DNA of 64,000 bases from Chionoecetes opilio (taxonomy: Eukaryota > Arthropoda > Malacostraca > Decapoda > Majidae). Below the pieces are notes generated by a model. It saw nothing but the letters and a program-made list of their open reading frames with translations. It was not told the origin of the DNA and searched no databases. Location: positions 360,717-424,716 of the forward strand of contig JACEEZ010009345.1 in assembly GCA_016584305.1 (NCBI GenBank). The letters are read 5' to 3'. The translations under genes and the position numbers were made by a program. This document shows positions 1-13,825 of this stretch, piece by piece (within the stretch, counting starts at the first letter, position 1; each line of letters opens with the position of its first letter).

Positions 1-112
1 GTGGTGGTGGTGGTCCTGGTGGTGGTGGTAGTGGTGGTGGTCCTGGTGGTGGTGGTCCTGGTGGTGGTGGTGGTGGTGGTGGTGGTCCTGGTAGTGGTGG
101 TGGTGGTCAATA
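1..112. repeat. (GGT)n microsatellite with GGTCCT interruptions
   Basis: The window opens inside a GGT trinucleotide array broken at intervals by TCCT. It continues beyond the left edge, so its full size is unknown. Confidence 0.9.
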
Positions 113-1092
<980 letters not shown>

Positions 1093-3110
1093 GCTCAGGT
1101 GTGTGTTTGATTTCTTGCTTGCCTGTTTGTATGTGTTTGTGCTTCTCTCGTGAAAGAAAGAAGAAAAAAAAAAGAGAAACTGCAGAGTGTAGCACGGCAC
1201 ACTGGAGTTGTTTCACCGCGTATTGACTATCTTGCCGCTCGTGTGTTGTTTTGAGGCACGCTTTTCTTTCTCCATAAAAAAATGTAAAAAGATATTAGAA
1301 AAAAAAACAGCAGCAGCGGTGGTGGTGGCTGTGGGCTGTGGTGGCTGTGGTGGCTGTGATAGTTATCCCTGACTGGCAGCCACAGAACCATTTATAACAG
1401 AGGCGAACATCCCGGCCGCACGAAAACGCGTAATAGTTAGTGATTAGACATAGCAATTAATGAATGGTTTTGGTAACTACCGGTCACGTGACGCATCAGC
1501 CGGCTGGGAGGGAGACCGGTTAACCTGGACACACGTGATCATTTTCATCTTGGCAATTTTCTGAGTCTTAGCTTTACTCGCCGGCGCTGCAGAACCGGCT
1601 ATCTTAGTCCCTCTGAGCTGCTTTCTGCCCACTCCTCCACTCCTCCTCTTCCTTTGTTCATTTTTGTTCTTTTTTAGCAGAAGTGATAGTTTTATCCCTT
1701 TCCTATATAAATTTTCCTTGTAACTTTTATATTTTGCACGTTTTTTCCCCTCACCTTTTCTTACCTTAGCTTTTTGCCTTTCCTTTCTTTTCTTCCTCAC
1801 CTTTGCTCTCCTTTATCTCTCCCTTTAAGCTAGATAGTGTATACCACAGTCCTTTTGTGTTCGTTCATCTCTTTCTCCTCATCGTCTCTTTTCTTTGCCT
1901 AGCTCCTCCTCTTCCTCAGTACCCTTTTCTCCAATGCCGCTTCCTCCTCCTCAATGCCGGAGTCCAACACAGAGGGTCCGGGTACTTGTGGTGATAATGA
2001 TGACGCTCCAGTCGCTGTTCTGAGGTTCTTATGAGCGGAGAGCGAGTTGTTAGCACGATCAAGTGACGGCTCTGAGACATGCGAGGCTTGAGGGGCCTTG
2101 TTAGGGCTGTGGATGGGGACGCCCTAGCTTGTGATCCTCTTCTGTCCTGTCAACCCTTCTTCTAACAACCTTGATGTGGCAACTGAACAAAGTAGGGAGA
2201 CTGATATGGGGAAAATCTTGCTCATTAACGCTGATAACGTGATCTGCATGGCGGTAATGGCACTGCGGTCACCTGCGCCTCGCCACTCGTCTTGAGGGCG
2301 TCCTACGTTGGCTGATTATTGTTTTTGTTCATCATTGTAAAAGAAACTACACGATACAATTGAATAATCCGATGGTAATTTTTTTTATAGAGAAGATATT
2401 TCGAGTAGAACCACATATTTACAATTTCCCAACGTAAGCGTGAGATATGAAGTGTTGCTTTGGGACGAGCGGCCTGCTTCGTGTTTAGGTCAGTGTCTTA
2501 CTACCATAAATATCTTCACATTTTTAAGGCATATTTTATCGTTTGAAAATATGTTTTAGATACTATGTCTTATAGGTTCTTTCTGGTTCACGTGTTTTTC
2601 TTATGTCATGATAAATATAATCTTAACCAATCAGCGGTGACTCCAGGAAGGAGGGAGGGGGGTGGGGGGAGATAAAGGCTGGCTGGCTTGTAGCGACTAT
2701 ATGTTATGGCGTTGTATGTCTACTTGAATGAATTAAAAAAAAATGTATAGAACGAATATCGTGTATATGCAACTATTTTCTGTCCTCGATAAACGCACGA
2801 GTACACATAAATGTATAATTGGAAGCGCATTTGCAACACACTATTACTTCCTGGAGAAATACGCGAAGCAGTAACTAAATGTAACTCAGCTAATGATTAA
2901 ATTCTATGTTTATTTTCAGGAGCAAATGCATGTGGGTCACGGGAGGGGCGTGGACTGATTTTTTTAATGCCTTAATATTCTTTTGGTTTTTTTTATTGAT
3001 TGGCGAGCCGTTAACGAGAGTGAATATCCATGCCATCACGGAGAGGAAATGAAGGAACGCTCGTTCTTTTTTGTGGCCGCCGCAGACGAGGTCAAGTTAG
3101 TCATCTAGTG
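1093..3110. other. Non-coding stretch, no gene recognised
   Basis: Mixed-composition DNA with a pyrimidine-rich tract around 1640-1960 and homopolymer runs. No coding exon or element boundary could be supported. Confidence 0.45.
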
Positions 3111-3385
3111 TTGGAGTCGATTTTCCTCCCTCTATCCAGTGAATGAATCAATTTAATTTCTCCCATCGATCCAGTACGAAAATCTACTCTCTTACGTCGA
3201 TCCATTGTAGTATTCGATTTTCCTGTCAATCTAATGTGAGAATTTATTTTCCTACCTTGATCCAGTGTAAGAATATATTTTCCTCCTTCGATCCAGTGTA
3301 AGAATCAGCTTTCATCCTTAAATTCATTGTAAGAATCAGGTTTCCTCCGTATACTTATTGTAAGACTCAGTTTTCCTCCGACGGT
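3111..3385. repeat. Degenerate ~40-bp tandem repeat
   Basis: About seven diverged copies of a unit containing TTTTCCTCC, GATCCAGTGTAAGAAT and close variants (for example around 3180, 3220, 3260, 3300, 3340). The copies have drifted by substitutions and small indels, which points to an old array. Confidence 0.75.
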
Positions 3386-3676
3386 GATGTACGATGCATG
3401 CGTGTCGTCTCCGAAGTGCGAGCATGAATTCAGTGGCTGCGAAGGTGGAATATGGAATACCGATTTGACGTGACCTGAAGACGCCGCTCGGTGATGCCGT
3501 CGGGAAGGTGACGTCTTGGTAGGTCCTTAAAAAGCTACATCTTTCGAGAGTATTTCAGTCGAGGTCCTTAGAGGAGAAAGAACGTATTGAGGGAAGGAGG
3601 TGATTCAAGGAAGGATGTAAAAAGAGAGACTTAACTCGACTGCAGCAGAGAGGAGAGGAAAAGGAGCAAGTAGCAA

Positions 3677-3683
3677 GAGAGAG

Positions 3684-3772
<89 letters not shown>
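3677..3772. repeat. (GA)n microsatellite
   Basis: GA dinucleotide array with a single interruption near 3700. Confidence 0.97.
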
Positions 3773-3777
<5 letters not shown>

Positions 3778-4166
3778 CGAAAAGAGTTGAAGGAGGAAAG
3801 GATGAAATTGTGAACTAGAGAGAAGAGGGTTGAGTAAAGATTTTGAATTATTATAATGTCTTTTTTTTTCTTTTTTCATTTGCAAAGACTGCTCTCGCCT
3901 TTATCCTACAAAAGCCAAATCATGCACTTTTGATATCAAGGGAAGATGGTTCAAAGTAAACACGGCACAATATAGAGATTTCTTCAAATTTGTAGACGAG
4001 GTAAAGGGATCCAGGAATTGAATGAAAAATGGATTAGTAAGGAGATTGCTCGATAGAAAGTGACTTTGCACGAATACGCGGCTTTGAACGATTAAAACTA
4101 TCAGGAATAAAAATATGATCCTAGCTGAAAAACGGGGGAAAAAAGTTATGCCAGCATCAAAAGGAT

Positions 4167-4480
<314 letters not shown>

Positions 4481-4746
4481 GGAAGGAAAGAAAAACTTAC
4501 TTTCCATGGCCGCAAGGTTCTGTCACTCAGAAAAGTATTCCTTTGAATTCTGTTCCTCGTGTCTCTCTTCTCGCTGTCTGTAACACACGCCTTTCTTATT
4601 CGTTCTTTTGAAATATACCGTCTTTAATTCAACTTAGAAAAAGACATGAAGATTAAGATAGTACACGACGTGGGTTTTATGATTGATGTGGTTAAATCGG
4701 GGAACTCAAAGAGGGTAAAGTTAACTCTATTTTTTCTCCTCCTCAG

Positions 4747-4958
4747 ATCCACGACACGACACCATGAACTCGACGACGATATTCCGACTGGACGACCGAG
4801 ACGGGGCACCGGGAGGAGGAGGGATGCTTGAGATGCCTGAAAGAGCGCATCCAATTAGTCCATCTTTCCCTGCCTCCACACCGCCTGCACGTGCGTCGAG
4901 AGCGTCTTCTCGGCGGGCGATGCAGGCAAAGTGGATGCAGCCACGCGAGGATGAGAAG
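4747..4958 (+). CDS. Predicted exon of an unrecognised plus-strand gene
   Basis: A pyrimidine tract and CAG acceptor end at 4746. The exon then carries an ATG at 4764 and 65 open codons (MNSTTIFRLDDRD near the start, REDEK at the end) before a strong GTCAGT donor at 4959, leaving phase 0. Codon use is GC-rich (CGA, GCC, GCG, CGC) compared with the AT-rich flanks. The peptide is polar and low in complexity, rich in Gly, Pro, Ser and Arg, with no domain that I recognise, so it is most likely the N-terminal coding exon of a larger protein. Downstream exons are not certain; the best in-phase candidate is at 7464-7544. The acceptor before the ATG implies an upstream 5' UTR exon. A spurious acceptor and donor pair cannot be excluded. 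Confidence 0.5.
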
Positions 4959-7463
4959 GTCAGTTTGCAGTCATTATATCCAGGCAGTGTGCAGGTTAAG
5001 AATCTGACCACACGTACCACACAACGTACTATATTTTCGATATATTTTGGCGCGTTCAATAACAAAGCTACATCGTCATACTCGTAATGTTCCTGTCCCA
5101 TTTTCTTCATTCGTCTTTTTCTAACGTTATGAATGTAAATGTTTATCGAGTTGTTGTTTTTTAATCTAAGCTAACATTAAACAAAATACGGTAAAAAATA
5201 CGAACAGCATAAAGAAGAAGACTGCGCGAGATAAAATCATGGCAGTGCTCTAAAACCAAAGCGTCGTTGATGTTGTTGAGAGTCACGAGGACAAAGAAGT
5301 TAGCTTTCCCACACCTCCCTTCCACGGGTCCCCAAGCAGGTGTCCATGCGATCAGGACCCAAAGGAGGACGAGCAGCTAAGTAGTCGTTCACAGCTTCCC
5401 TTAGATCAAACACGAATCCATGTGCACGACTGAGTAATTAGGAAAGCGAGCCATGATACCAAGCAGGGAAATGTTTTTCTCGAATTTCTGCAGGTGGCGT
5501 GGGAAGCAAAGTGAGGACGGGGGTGTAAGGTGGGCAGGATTCCCCCTCATGCAGCTGACGTTTCTCATTTTCGGTCCTTCGTCGTAATTTATGTAAATCT
5601 ACAAAGTTCACCGCATCATTAGGTAATTTAGCATGAGATTAGCAAAAGTTAGCTAAAGGAGAGCTAACTCTTAACAGTGATGCCTTTGAATTTCTTTTTC
5701 ATGCTAAAGTGTAGACAAAAAACCTCCGGGAAAGAGATGATGACTTAAGCAGCATAGGGCATTGACGTTATCAGAGGCGCCTGACACTTTAAGAGGCGGG
5801 AAAAAAGAGACGCAAGTTTTGAGTGACGTGCTTTGTTTGGAGAATATATTTGAGGATACACAGCTGTAATGTCAGACAGAAGCAAGGATGGAATGTCAGG
5901 AAGAGAGAATGATTTATGCAGCACTTACAGAAGCTGAAAATAGTGTCTGTAATAAAATAGTGTATGTAGTAAAGTAGGAGACAGTAATGAGGGAGAAGCA
6001 CAGTTGAGTAGTTGTTGTAGGAAGGATACACCATAAGTAGCAAGGGAACACCAGGCAGAGGTGTAGTGCAAGCAGTATTGAGCTGTGTAAAGGCGACTGC
6101 GCGATGGCAGCTTTGAGCCTCCGCGCTTAGGGCTCGAATCTTGCCTTACCAAGTACTTGAAAATACAAAATCGTATAAACCCAAATTCCCGTAGTACGTA
6201 ATTCATTAGGAGAAATTTACGTCTATATATATAACCGCGGCTTCACTTCCTGCCAACATACTACCCAACACAACAAATAGCCAGGCAAGTCAACACGCAG
6301 AAATAGTGGTAGAAAGTGACAGGCTAGTGCAGGGAAGGAAGGAAAGGTCGTCATGGCCAGAAAGGCTTCAGTAAACGCAGTAGCAAAGGATGAATGACGG
6401 AGAGCGATTTCCTCAAAGCGGCCCCCGTGACCAGCCCTCTGTGTGCACCTCGCCATAATACCATCAGTGGCTCAGCGTCAAGTCGGATCAGGCTGCTCCA
6501 TTTCACTGCAGGGAAGATTACATATTGAGCTTTGATGAGTCACGGGAGCGGACAGTAGAGGAGGTTTTCGCTTGACAGATTCATCGCTTATATCTTCCGC
6601 GAGACTTATTGTAACACGAAATCCTAAAGGAAAGTTGAACGTTGAGCCAGAACAGATTTGTATCAATGTGAGGGAGAATCTGGTCCTCCGTGTTTGAGCG
6701 CTGTTCTCACGCCGTGTACGATATTTCAAATGATTGTATCCCTGAATACTGCCGCGGACAAAAGGGAAATAGGGAGTTGGTGACACGCTATCACACCCTC
6801 CATCCAGGCCGCCTCAGCTACTCTATACCAAGGAAGCCCACGCCCACACCCACGCCCACGGTGCCAGCCTTGCCGAGACACTGAAAGGCTATATAAGTAA
6901 TCATAGCTAGCTGTTTTGCAGTTACTTCGCGTCTTTGTTTTATTTACTTTGTTGAATCGTAACGAAATGCGTAAACTATGTGACATTAGTTAATTATCGA
7001 GGGCGTGTTCGCATACTCCACCTTGCCGTGACATTGAAGTACGGTGCTCTTGTGATAAGAAGGCTGCGCAACACATGTTTAAATGTTCACACCACCTGTT
7101 GAGTCTGAAAGGTCGTTCTCGTGTCACGTGAAGCTTTAGAGCGAGATCCCGTTGACGTCCTCGTGAAGGGCATCGCGTGACCCCTGCAAGTGTTGCGGAC
7201 AAGGGTTGGACAGTCCCTCTGCGGGGAGCGGCATCATGCATTACAGAGGGAATAGGATTGCTTGCTCAAAAGGAGAGAACCAGTCTTGATCTCCTCGTTC
7301 GGCGCTGCATTCCCTTCCTTTGGGCCGCCGCACCACTCTGAGCTCCAGGCAGTTAGTTCCTGCGAGCATCACCACGGCCTCTCCCCAACCTTTCCGCCCT
7401 TTGGTATCTCCACGCACTGTACTCTCACTGTACCGGCTCAGTAATTCCCCCACGATTTTCCAG
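4959..7463. other. Non-coding stretch, possibly an intron of the 4747-4958 gene
   Basis: No domain-bearing frame was found. A weak tRNA-like segment lies near 6085-6135, with a box-B-like GGCTCGAATC, and may be a decayed SINE head. Nothing else is supportable. Confidence 0.35.
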
Positions 7464-7544
7464 GCTGGTTCTGTCGGCCTTTGTCTACCTTTCACTCATG
7501 GCCGAGAGAGGGCTCCCGAAGGACATCTGCCAGAACCCATGGAG
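7464..7544 (+). CDS. Possible 27-codon exon, in phase with the exon at 4747-4958
   Basis: A CAG acceptor preceded by GATTTTC is followed by 27 open codons (AGSVGLCLPFTHG near the start) and ATGGAG|GTATCG as donor. Both borders are phase 0, matching the upstream exon's phase 0 end. The peptide has no recognisable domain and the splice sites are ordinary, so it may be a chance match. Confidence 0.22.
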
Positions 7545-9362
7545 GTATCGCAATACATGCAAGCAGTGAGTTGTAACGTGTAAGTGTTCGGTGCTCTGCG
7601 TTGCGAAGCTTGAATTTTCGTGTTTCTTCAATAATTAGATTGTGCTGATTCTTCATTCTTTTACTTCTAATTTCACCTAAAACAAATATATTTTACTTCA
7701 CAAAACAAAATTGATGTTTACGTTTGTTTTCCTAAAATGTATTATCAAATCATGATTTTGATTATGAAGAAACATTTTTCGCATTCATGAGATACATTCA
7801 TGATCCTACTTCCTAATTTTCCCAGGCTATGTTTCGCCAGTCTTCGGCATCACACCATCACAAGCAGTAAAAAGAAGGGATATTGACTTACCAATACATA
7901 CCACTACCACCTTTCAAACACTAATCATTGCAGAAAGGGGCGAATCACGTCTTTATAATTACTGCCAATAGAAACCTCTGCCTGGACGCGTGTGTCGAGT
8001 GTGGTCATTCGTCTGGCTGATATTGGCTTCAGATAGACGGAGCAGCGGCCTGTGTTTCGGCAGCTCCCAGCGTCAGCCGTGTTGTATCAATTATTGCAAC
8101 TTGACTGTGTGGAGGCTGGCAGAGAACCCGGAGCGATTTAATCAAGGGATGAGTCGGTTCCCCACAGATACACCTCGCCAGGGAAGCAGCTGGAAGTGCA
8201 CCGGGGAAAGAGGAAAGCGTCGAGAGGTGTGGGAACGTATAGTCTGTATTTAGCGATATGTGACTCCCGGCTGCCTGACGTTCGCTGTCAGTCACAGGCA
8301 TAGACAGCGCTCGTGTGGAATTGATCAGTTTATCTCTGACGCTATTGTTGCGACCACGAGGCGATGTGTCTGTCTGTGTGCGTGTGTGTGTGTGTGCGTC
8401 TGCGTGTGTGTGTGTGTGTGTGTGTATGGTTGTGTGCACCAAACTATATGTATACCTGCTCCCAATATTCCACCGATCTCCCGGCATCGTGTCAATCTTA
8501 TGTCGTCTGTCCTCTTCGACCCCCAAACGAGAACTGAGTCCGAAACGCTGCCTCGAGGCTCATAATTTATTCTGTAACCAGTTTACGCAACAGTGAGTGA
8601 ATATGTCAGGCCTGTCACAGGAGGATAAAGAGATAATTCACGACCAAGCATATATAAAGCTGGCTGATATATCTACGAGATTGAAATTGTGTTTGTGGCT
8701 TAGTGAGGGAGCACCAGGAGTTAGTCCCTCTTTCAATATTGAAGCAGGACTTGATACACAAAGACTTACGTATCGGTAACCAAATTTTCATTGTGTTACG
8801 GACCCGATCTACAAGAGTTATGTACATATATGGTGTTAAAAGTATCTTCAAGGTGTTATTGTCTCCCTATTTTAACTAGTATAGGGTTGTGACACATTGA
8901 CCAAACACTGGGTGACGTATGGGCAGAGAACAGACGCCCTTTGTTAATAATTGAATTCCAAACATCATATCACCGGAGCGACAGCGTATCAGATCAGAGA
9001 TTGCTCCGTGTGACTTGAACCAAAGCCTTGTTAGACCTTCACCGCCGTTCGCCAGTGCCAATCCCGACAATGTACTGCCCGCGTGTCTCGCTGCCGGATA
9101 ATTAATCATATTCATCGGGTTGGTTACTGCGAGTGACAACCCTGAGTGGAAATGACCGCATGGGACGCTCAGTGTTTATTGGTGATGTAAGTTGATCGAT
9201 CGTGCTGAGAGATGCTAACAGCGAGAAGGGTGTCCGTCCGCCTACAACAGAAGATCGGTGAGAACCCGTTGGAATGGACGCGGTCTTCCTTAGTGAGGGG
9301 CGCGGCAGCAAGTAGTGGGCGTGAGGGTGGAATAATTGTCAGGATATCGATACGGAAATAAG
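7545..9362. other. Non-coding stretch with a small GT array
   Basis: No coding exon recognised. A (GT)n run with GC interruptions lies at about 8378-8430. Confidence 0.4.
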
Positions 9363-9450
9363 CACGCACCCACCCACCCACACAAACACACACAAACACA
9401 CACACGCAAAACACACAAAACACACACAAAACACACACACACACACACAC
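9363..9450. repeat. (CA)n-rich microsatellite
   Basis: CACACAAA and CACCCAC variants grade into pure CA just before the SINE head at 9451. Confidence 0.9.
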
Positions 9451-9753
9451 GCCTGGACGGCTTAGTGGGTTAGGGCGTCCGGCACCATTCTGTGGTCCGA
9501 CGGTCGATCCCCGGCCCTGTTCATTCCCGGGTATTTATCCGCTGAGAAATTCGGTCGGTTACTGTCCCCTTGAGCAAGGGGATGGATGTGTGTGGTGTGT
9601 GAGCTCCCAGCATTACCCCAAGATCGGTCATAATGAGCTCCAAGCTCGCACCGGGAGGGTGAAACAGCGATCGCGAGTCTGACTCGCGTGGATAAGACCA
9701 TGAGTGAATGACACACACACACTCACACACACTCACACACACACACACACACA
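9451..9753 (+). mobile_element. tRNA-derived SINE with CA-repeat tail
   Basis: The 5' part resembles a tRNA gene: an A-box-like TTAGTGGGTTAGGG near 9462 and a B-box-like GGTCGATCCCC near 9502 at normal tRNA spacing. A unique body of about 200 bp follows and ends in (CA)n at 9706-9753. The combination of pol III boxes, body and simple tail is the usual SINE layout. The same CA repeat also precedes the element, so a target duplication cannot be resolved. Confidence 0.65.
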
Positions 9754-10937
9754 CCTATGTATAATTCATATATACTCATCATATTTACAACAACACTTGC
9801 ACTGAACACCTGCAAAACACGAGCCTCATTTCCACTGCTCGACCACAAACAACATAGGGAGACAGACTCAAATTTCCATATCCAATGTGTTACCGTTGGT
9901 GGGCAGTTTTTTTTTTCTTTTTTCACACTCAACATTTGCTGGACGAAGCGGTTGATATTTTTTCCTCTGCTTTCACTAAACGTGCACCTCTTCTTTTTCT
10001 TACTATTTTTTATTATTTTTGCTGAACATGGCTTTGCGCTCTTCGTCGTGTGGTGAACCTGTATTTTATTTTATTTCTATATATTTTGGAATATGGTATA
10101 TATATGGTATGGTATTGGACGAACATGGTATGAATTATTTTTCAATTCATTTTGCTGATGGTAGATTATTTTGTTGTTGTTTTTTATAACGTGGTCTGCA
10201 TTTTCTTCCACATTTGCTTGAAACTTAACTAAATGTGATTATTTTCCTCTTCTTCCACTCAACGTGAGGTTACTATTTTACTTTTTGACTAGCGAACTTT
10301 TGTCTACTCAATGAATTCACGCTTCTAAACTAGCTGAACGAAAAGAACGAAGTTATTCTTTCCCGACTGAAAGCTTGCTGTACGTTAGGTTTCGTTAACT
10401 TTTTTTTTCAAAGCTCTATACAGTTACGAACAAGAGTGAAACAAGTACAGGTGATTCATCCCTAAGCCAGAATAAACACACGTAACGAACATTAACCGAA
10501 CTTTATTGTTGTGTGTATATTTTTCCCCAACACAAAAGCGCTAACATTTTTTTCTTTATTCAATTAAATTTATTACTCTGCCTGTATTGTATGTATATTG
10601 TGTTCTTTTTTTCATACTTAATAAATAGTTTTTTGAGTGAATTGTTTTAGAGACTAGTTCACCAATTGACGTCCTGATCCATACGAGACATTCAACTCGA
10701 CCGAAAAAATAGTCGGTAGGGTCAATTTACCTTTCACTGATAAACGCATCTCTGAAAAAGATAAAAAGCCAATGATACATTTATATATTGGAAACACTAC
10801 AGTCATCGTCCACCTTTGTCCTTTCCTTCCACAGCCTTGTTCGGGTCATTCGTCCTCACCTGGGGGCCTCGTGAAGGGCGGTGGGTGGTTAGCAGAGGGC
10901 GGCGCCACTACGGGTATTTATGAACTTAAGGCTCAGC
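9754..10937. other. AT-rich non-coding stretch
   Basis: AT-rich DNA with T runs and scattered TATA-like words. No exon or element recognised before the LINE insertion site at 10938. Confidence 0.5.
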
Positions 10938-10948
10938 ACCGCGTTGTG
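10938..10948 (+). repeat. Left target-site duplication of the LINE
   Basis: ACCGCGTTGTG here is repeated exactly at 12545-12555, on the other side of the retroelement and its CTTGAAA tail. Confidence 0.75.
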
Positions 10949-11996
10949 CACTCACGACATCGCGGTGGCCACGGAGGCCCTCGCCATCCACCACGCCTCC
11001 GGCTACAGGTGCAATCTGGTCCTCCGGGATGTCAGCAAGGCGTTCGACAAGGTGTGGCACCTTGGACTCAAGTACAAGCTGCTTCACCTTGGGCTCCCGG
11101 GCCCGGTCGAGCGTTTACTCTGCGACTTTCTGGAGGATCGGACGGCCAGAATCAAGGTCGGCACCCAGGTTGGCCCCACCTTCCCACTGGAGACAGGAGT
11201 ACCGCAGGGTAGTGTTCTCTCCCCAACCCTGTATGTCCTGTACACCAGTGACTGCCCGTCGTCGGTGGCGGGCATGAATGTCCTGTACGCCGATGATGTG
11301 TCCCAGGTCGTTTTCCATCCGGGACGATCCAGCGCCATGCTCAACGCCCGCACTGAGAGAGAGGTAGCCAGGATCAGCGCCTTCGAGGAGGAGTGGAGGA
11401 TCAAGACCAACCTCGCCAAGTTCAGCGTCATCCCGATGGCGACCCAGAACCCCCCACCGCTAATGGTGGACGGTAGAGTGGTGGACTTCCAGGCCAGCGG
11501 CACCGTCCTCGGCCTGCAAGTATCATCGCGAGGGTACGTGTCGCACGTGACGTCACGAGTGCGGCGCGCAAAGTCCGCCCTGTTCACCCTCTACCGGTTC
11601 CGGGACCTCGACGCAGGGCTGAAGCTCCACCTCGTCAAGGCGCTGGTCCTCCCTGTCCTCACCTACCCCCCGATACCGCTGCACGCCCTGAGCAGGACAG
11701 CAATCAGTAAGCTGCAACGGGTGCAGAACGCTGCTCTCAGGTTCGTGGTGAACCACAGGTGGGACGACTTCGTGACAATGGAGTCGCTACACGAGTCCGT
11801 CGACCTCCCAGCCATCAATGTCCGCCTGCATCACATGGCCTCACAAGTGTGGCTCCGGATGCAGGAGGAAGACTGGGAGCAGTTTCTGGTCCTGCAGGAA
11901 CTCAGCGACGCGGCCCCGGATCGTTCCCACGGGTGGTTCCCCAGGAGCCTGAGGGCCTTGCGTGATGACCCCGATCCCGCCCCACGTTACTCTTAG
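10949..11996 (+). pseudogene. Reverse transcriptase fragment of a Jockey-like LINE
   Basis: This is the C-terminal part of a non-LTR reverse transcriptase, which copies element RNA into DNA at the nicked target. Visible motifs are DVSKAFDKVWH (RT block 3), GVPQGSVLSP (block 4), the catalytic YADD preceded by NVLY near 11285-11300, and a thumb-like tail with KLQRVQNAALR. The endonuclease domain, ORF1 and the N-terminal RT blocks are missing. The open frame starts at an ATG at 10920, but those first codons are host flank: the target duplication shows that element sequence begins at 10949. The frame is otherwise uninterrupted and ends with TAG at 11994-11996. Confidence 0.9.
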
Positions 11997-12518
11997 CTCT
12001 CCTTTATGTCCTCACGTTTTTCGTTTTTCTTTTTCTCGTCAAAAAAAAAAAAAAAAAAAACCATTAATCTGTTAACTTTGAGTTAATTATGTATCCCATT
12101 ATTCATATCACTATTATATATTATATATTATATATATTATATCACATTATGTATCACTTATTCATTATCTATTGTTTACTCAGTTTTTTGTTTTGTTTTA
12201 ACGCATATTTGTTTTTCTTCTCTGTGTCTTGTCTTATTTCAAATTTTTATATGTATATACTCATGTCTTTTAGCTTACCTGTTCACTTCATCCTATAATT
12301 ATTATGTGTTTATATCCTTTGTTTTTATGTTACTTAAAAAATATTTAGATTGAAATTTTTTTTTTCTTTTTTGTGTGTGTGAATGTTTTGTGAACGTTTT
12401 AACTAAAATCAGCAAGCCGGACCGCCCGGCCACTTTATTCTATTTCTGTATTTCTGTATTTCTGTACTTGGTATTCTTGTCCCCCCCCCTCTTTGTAACT
12501 TCCCCCACCTTTTCTCTC

Positions 12519-12524
12519 AATAAA
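12519..12524 (+). terminator. Polyadenylation signal of the LINE
   Basis: AATAAA immediately followed by three CTTGAAA-type units, the usual end of an element with a simple repeat tail. Confidence 0.7.
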
Positions 12525-12544
12525 CTTGAAACTTGAAACTTGAA

Positions 12545-12555
12545 ACCGCGTTGTG
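12545..12555 (+). repeat. Right target-site duplication of the LINE
   Basis: Exact copy of 10938-10948 (ACCGCGTTGTG), directly after the tail repeats. The first A may belong to the tail. Confidence 0.75.
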
Positions 12556-12811
12556 AAGGACGGCGGTAAAACAGTCACACCAACACGCCAATATTTTTAC
12601 GCGATACTTTTCATTATTCAAAGGGTTGATACAAAGACCCTACACGCAAGATAGGAAAGCAGGTGTTTCGGAGTGTGCTGTCGTGTTTGGACAACCGCTA
12701 GGTAGCAGCACTGGCGCTCGTTGTTTTATTGTATACTAGCCGCAAAGCCACCCTCCGGGCGGACTTTTTGGCTAGCTCCTGCGGAGGGCTATTGGTGGGC
12801 CTTTGGCCCAC

Positions 12812-12887
12812 CAAACACAGACTCTCCAGATAGCCCCTTCTAACTTTCCTGAAATCATGGATGTAGAAATGTATGTATTAACGCCAA
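12812..12887 (+). repeat. ~75-bp block shared with 55073-55140
   Basis: Both places read ACACAGACT, TCCAGATAG, CCCTTCTAACTTTCCTGAAA, TCATGGATGTA and TATTAACGCC with few mismatches. Each copy sits inside a different terminal-inverted-repeat element. Confidence 0.8.
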
Positions 12888-12889
12888 CC

Positions 12890-13290
12890 CATTCACATCA
12901 CCCCCAACCCATTCCCTCACCCATAACCCATCACCCCCCACCCATTCACTCACCCATTACCCATCACCCCCCACCCATTCACTCACCCATTACCCATCAC
13001 CACCAATGTGCAGCGTCCCTGTGCATTCGGTCAGCGGTTCGAGTCCGCCTAGTTCATGCTGACGTGGCGGCGCTTTGTATAGTCAATAACCTTGTAGTTG
13101 GTACTTGCAAAGTGTCTAGATAGGATGAAAATCTTATCTTACCCATCACCACACACCCATTCACTCACCCATTACCCATCACCCCCCACCTATTCCCTCA
13201 CCCATCACCCATCACCCCCCACCCATTCACTCACCCATCACCCCACACCCATTACCCATCACCCCACCCATTCACTCACCCATTACCCAT
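12890..13290. repeat. C-rich minisatellite, two blocks
   Basis: Units built from CACCCATTCACTCACCCATT and ACCCATCACCCCC, about 33 bp each. The array is split near 13000-13140 by a segment with a box-B-like GGTTCGAGTCC, probably an inserted SINE fragment. Confidence 0.85.
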
Positions 13291-13481
13291 CACCCTACAT
13301 CAAGGTTTCCTCAATTCTCGCAACCCACTTTTTTTTCACAATTCTCGCTAATAGGCTACTAAAAAAAAGAAAAAAAAAGTGATCGGATCATCCCATAAGT
13401 GGGCTTAAAACCTTTCCCTGGTCAACCTGGTTCCAAAACTGTGCCATATGATGGGATTCCGCCACAGGGGGTGGAACCTAT

Positions 13482-13787
13482 ACCACACACACACACACAC
13501 ACACTCTTGTTTCTCTTATTTGTTTTGTTTAGAGGATAATGCCTCAGAGCCATAGGGATCTACCGCTGCTGCATATTAGTGTTGGCCGAAGCCACCACCT
13601 CGGGGGGGGGGGGGGTTACAAACCCCCGGCTGGCACCCGGTACCCATTCACTGCTGGGTGGACAGGGGCTAGGGATTTAAGAAAGACCACCCATCTATCT
13701 TTCGCTCCGCCCGGGGATCGAACCCGGGACTTCTTGGTTGTAAGCCGAGCGTGCTAACCACTACACTACGGAGTTCCCTCCGTAGGG

Positions 13788-13825
<38 letters not shown>

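Larger units (their letters stand above)
10949..12544 (+). mobile_element. 5'-truncated Jockey-like non-LTR retrotransposon
   Basis: The insert holds the C-terminal two thirds of a LINE reverse transcriptase, an AT-rich 3' UTR, AATAAA at 12519 and a tail of CTTGAAA tandem repeats. It is bounded by an 11-bp direct repeat. The 5' break falls inside the RT domain, upstream of the motif DVSKAFDKVWH, which is typical of incomplete target-primed reverse transcription. The frame is open to its stop at 11996, so the copy looks young although it cannot move by itself. An internal run of 19 A lies at 12042-12060. The clade assignment (Jockey/CR1-like) rests on RT motifs only. Confidence 0.85.

Noticed and set aside
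13704..13774. Functional tRNA-Val gene
   Set aside because: Mismatch in the anticodon stem, a missing base before the D arm and a SINE context.
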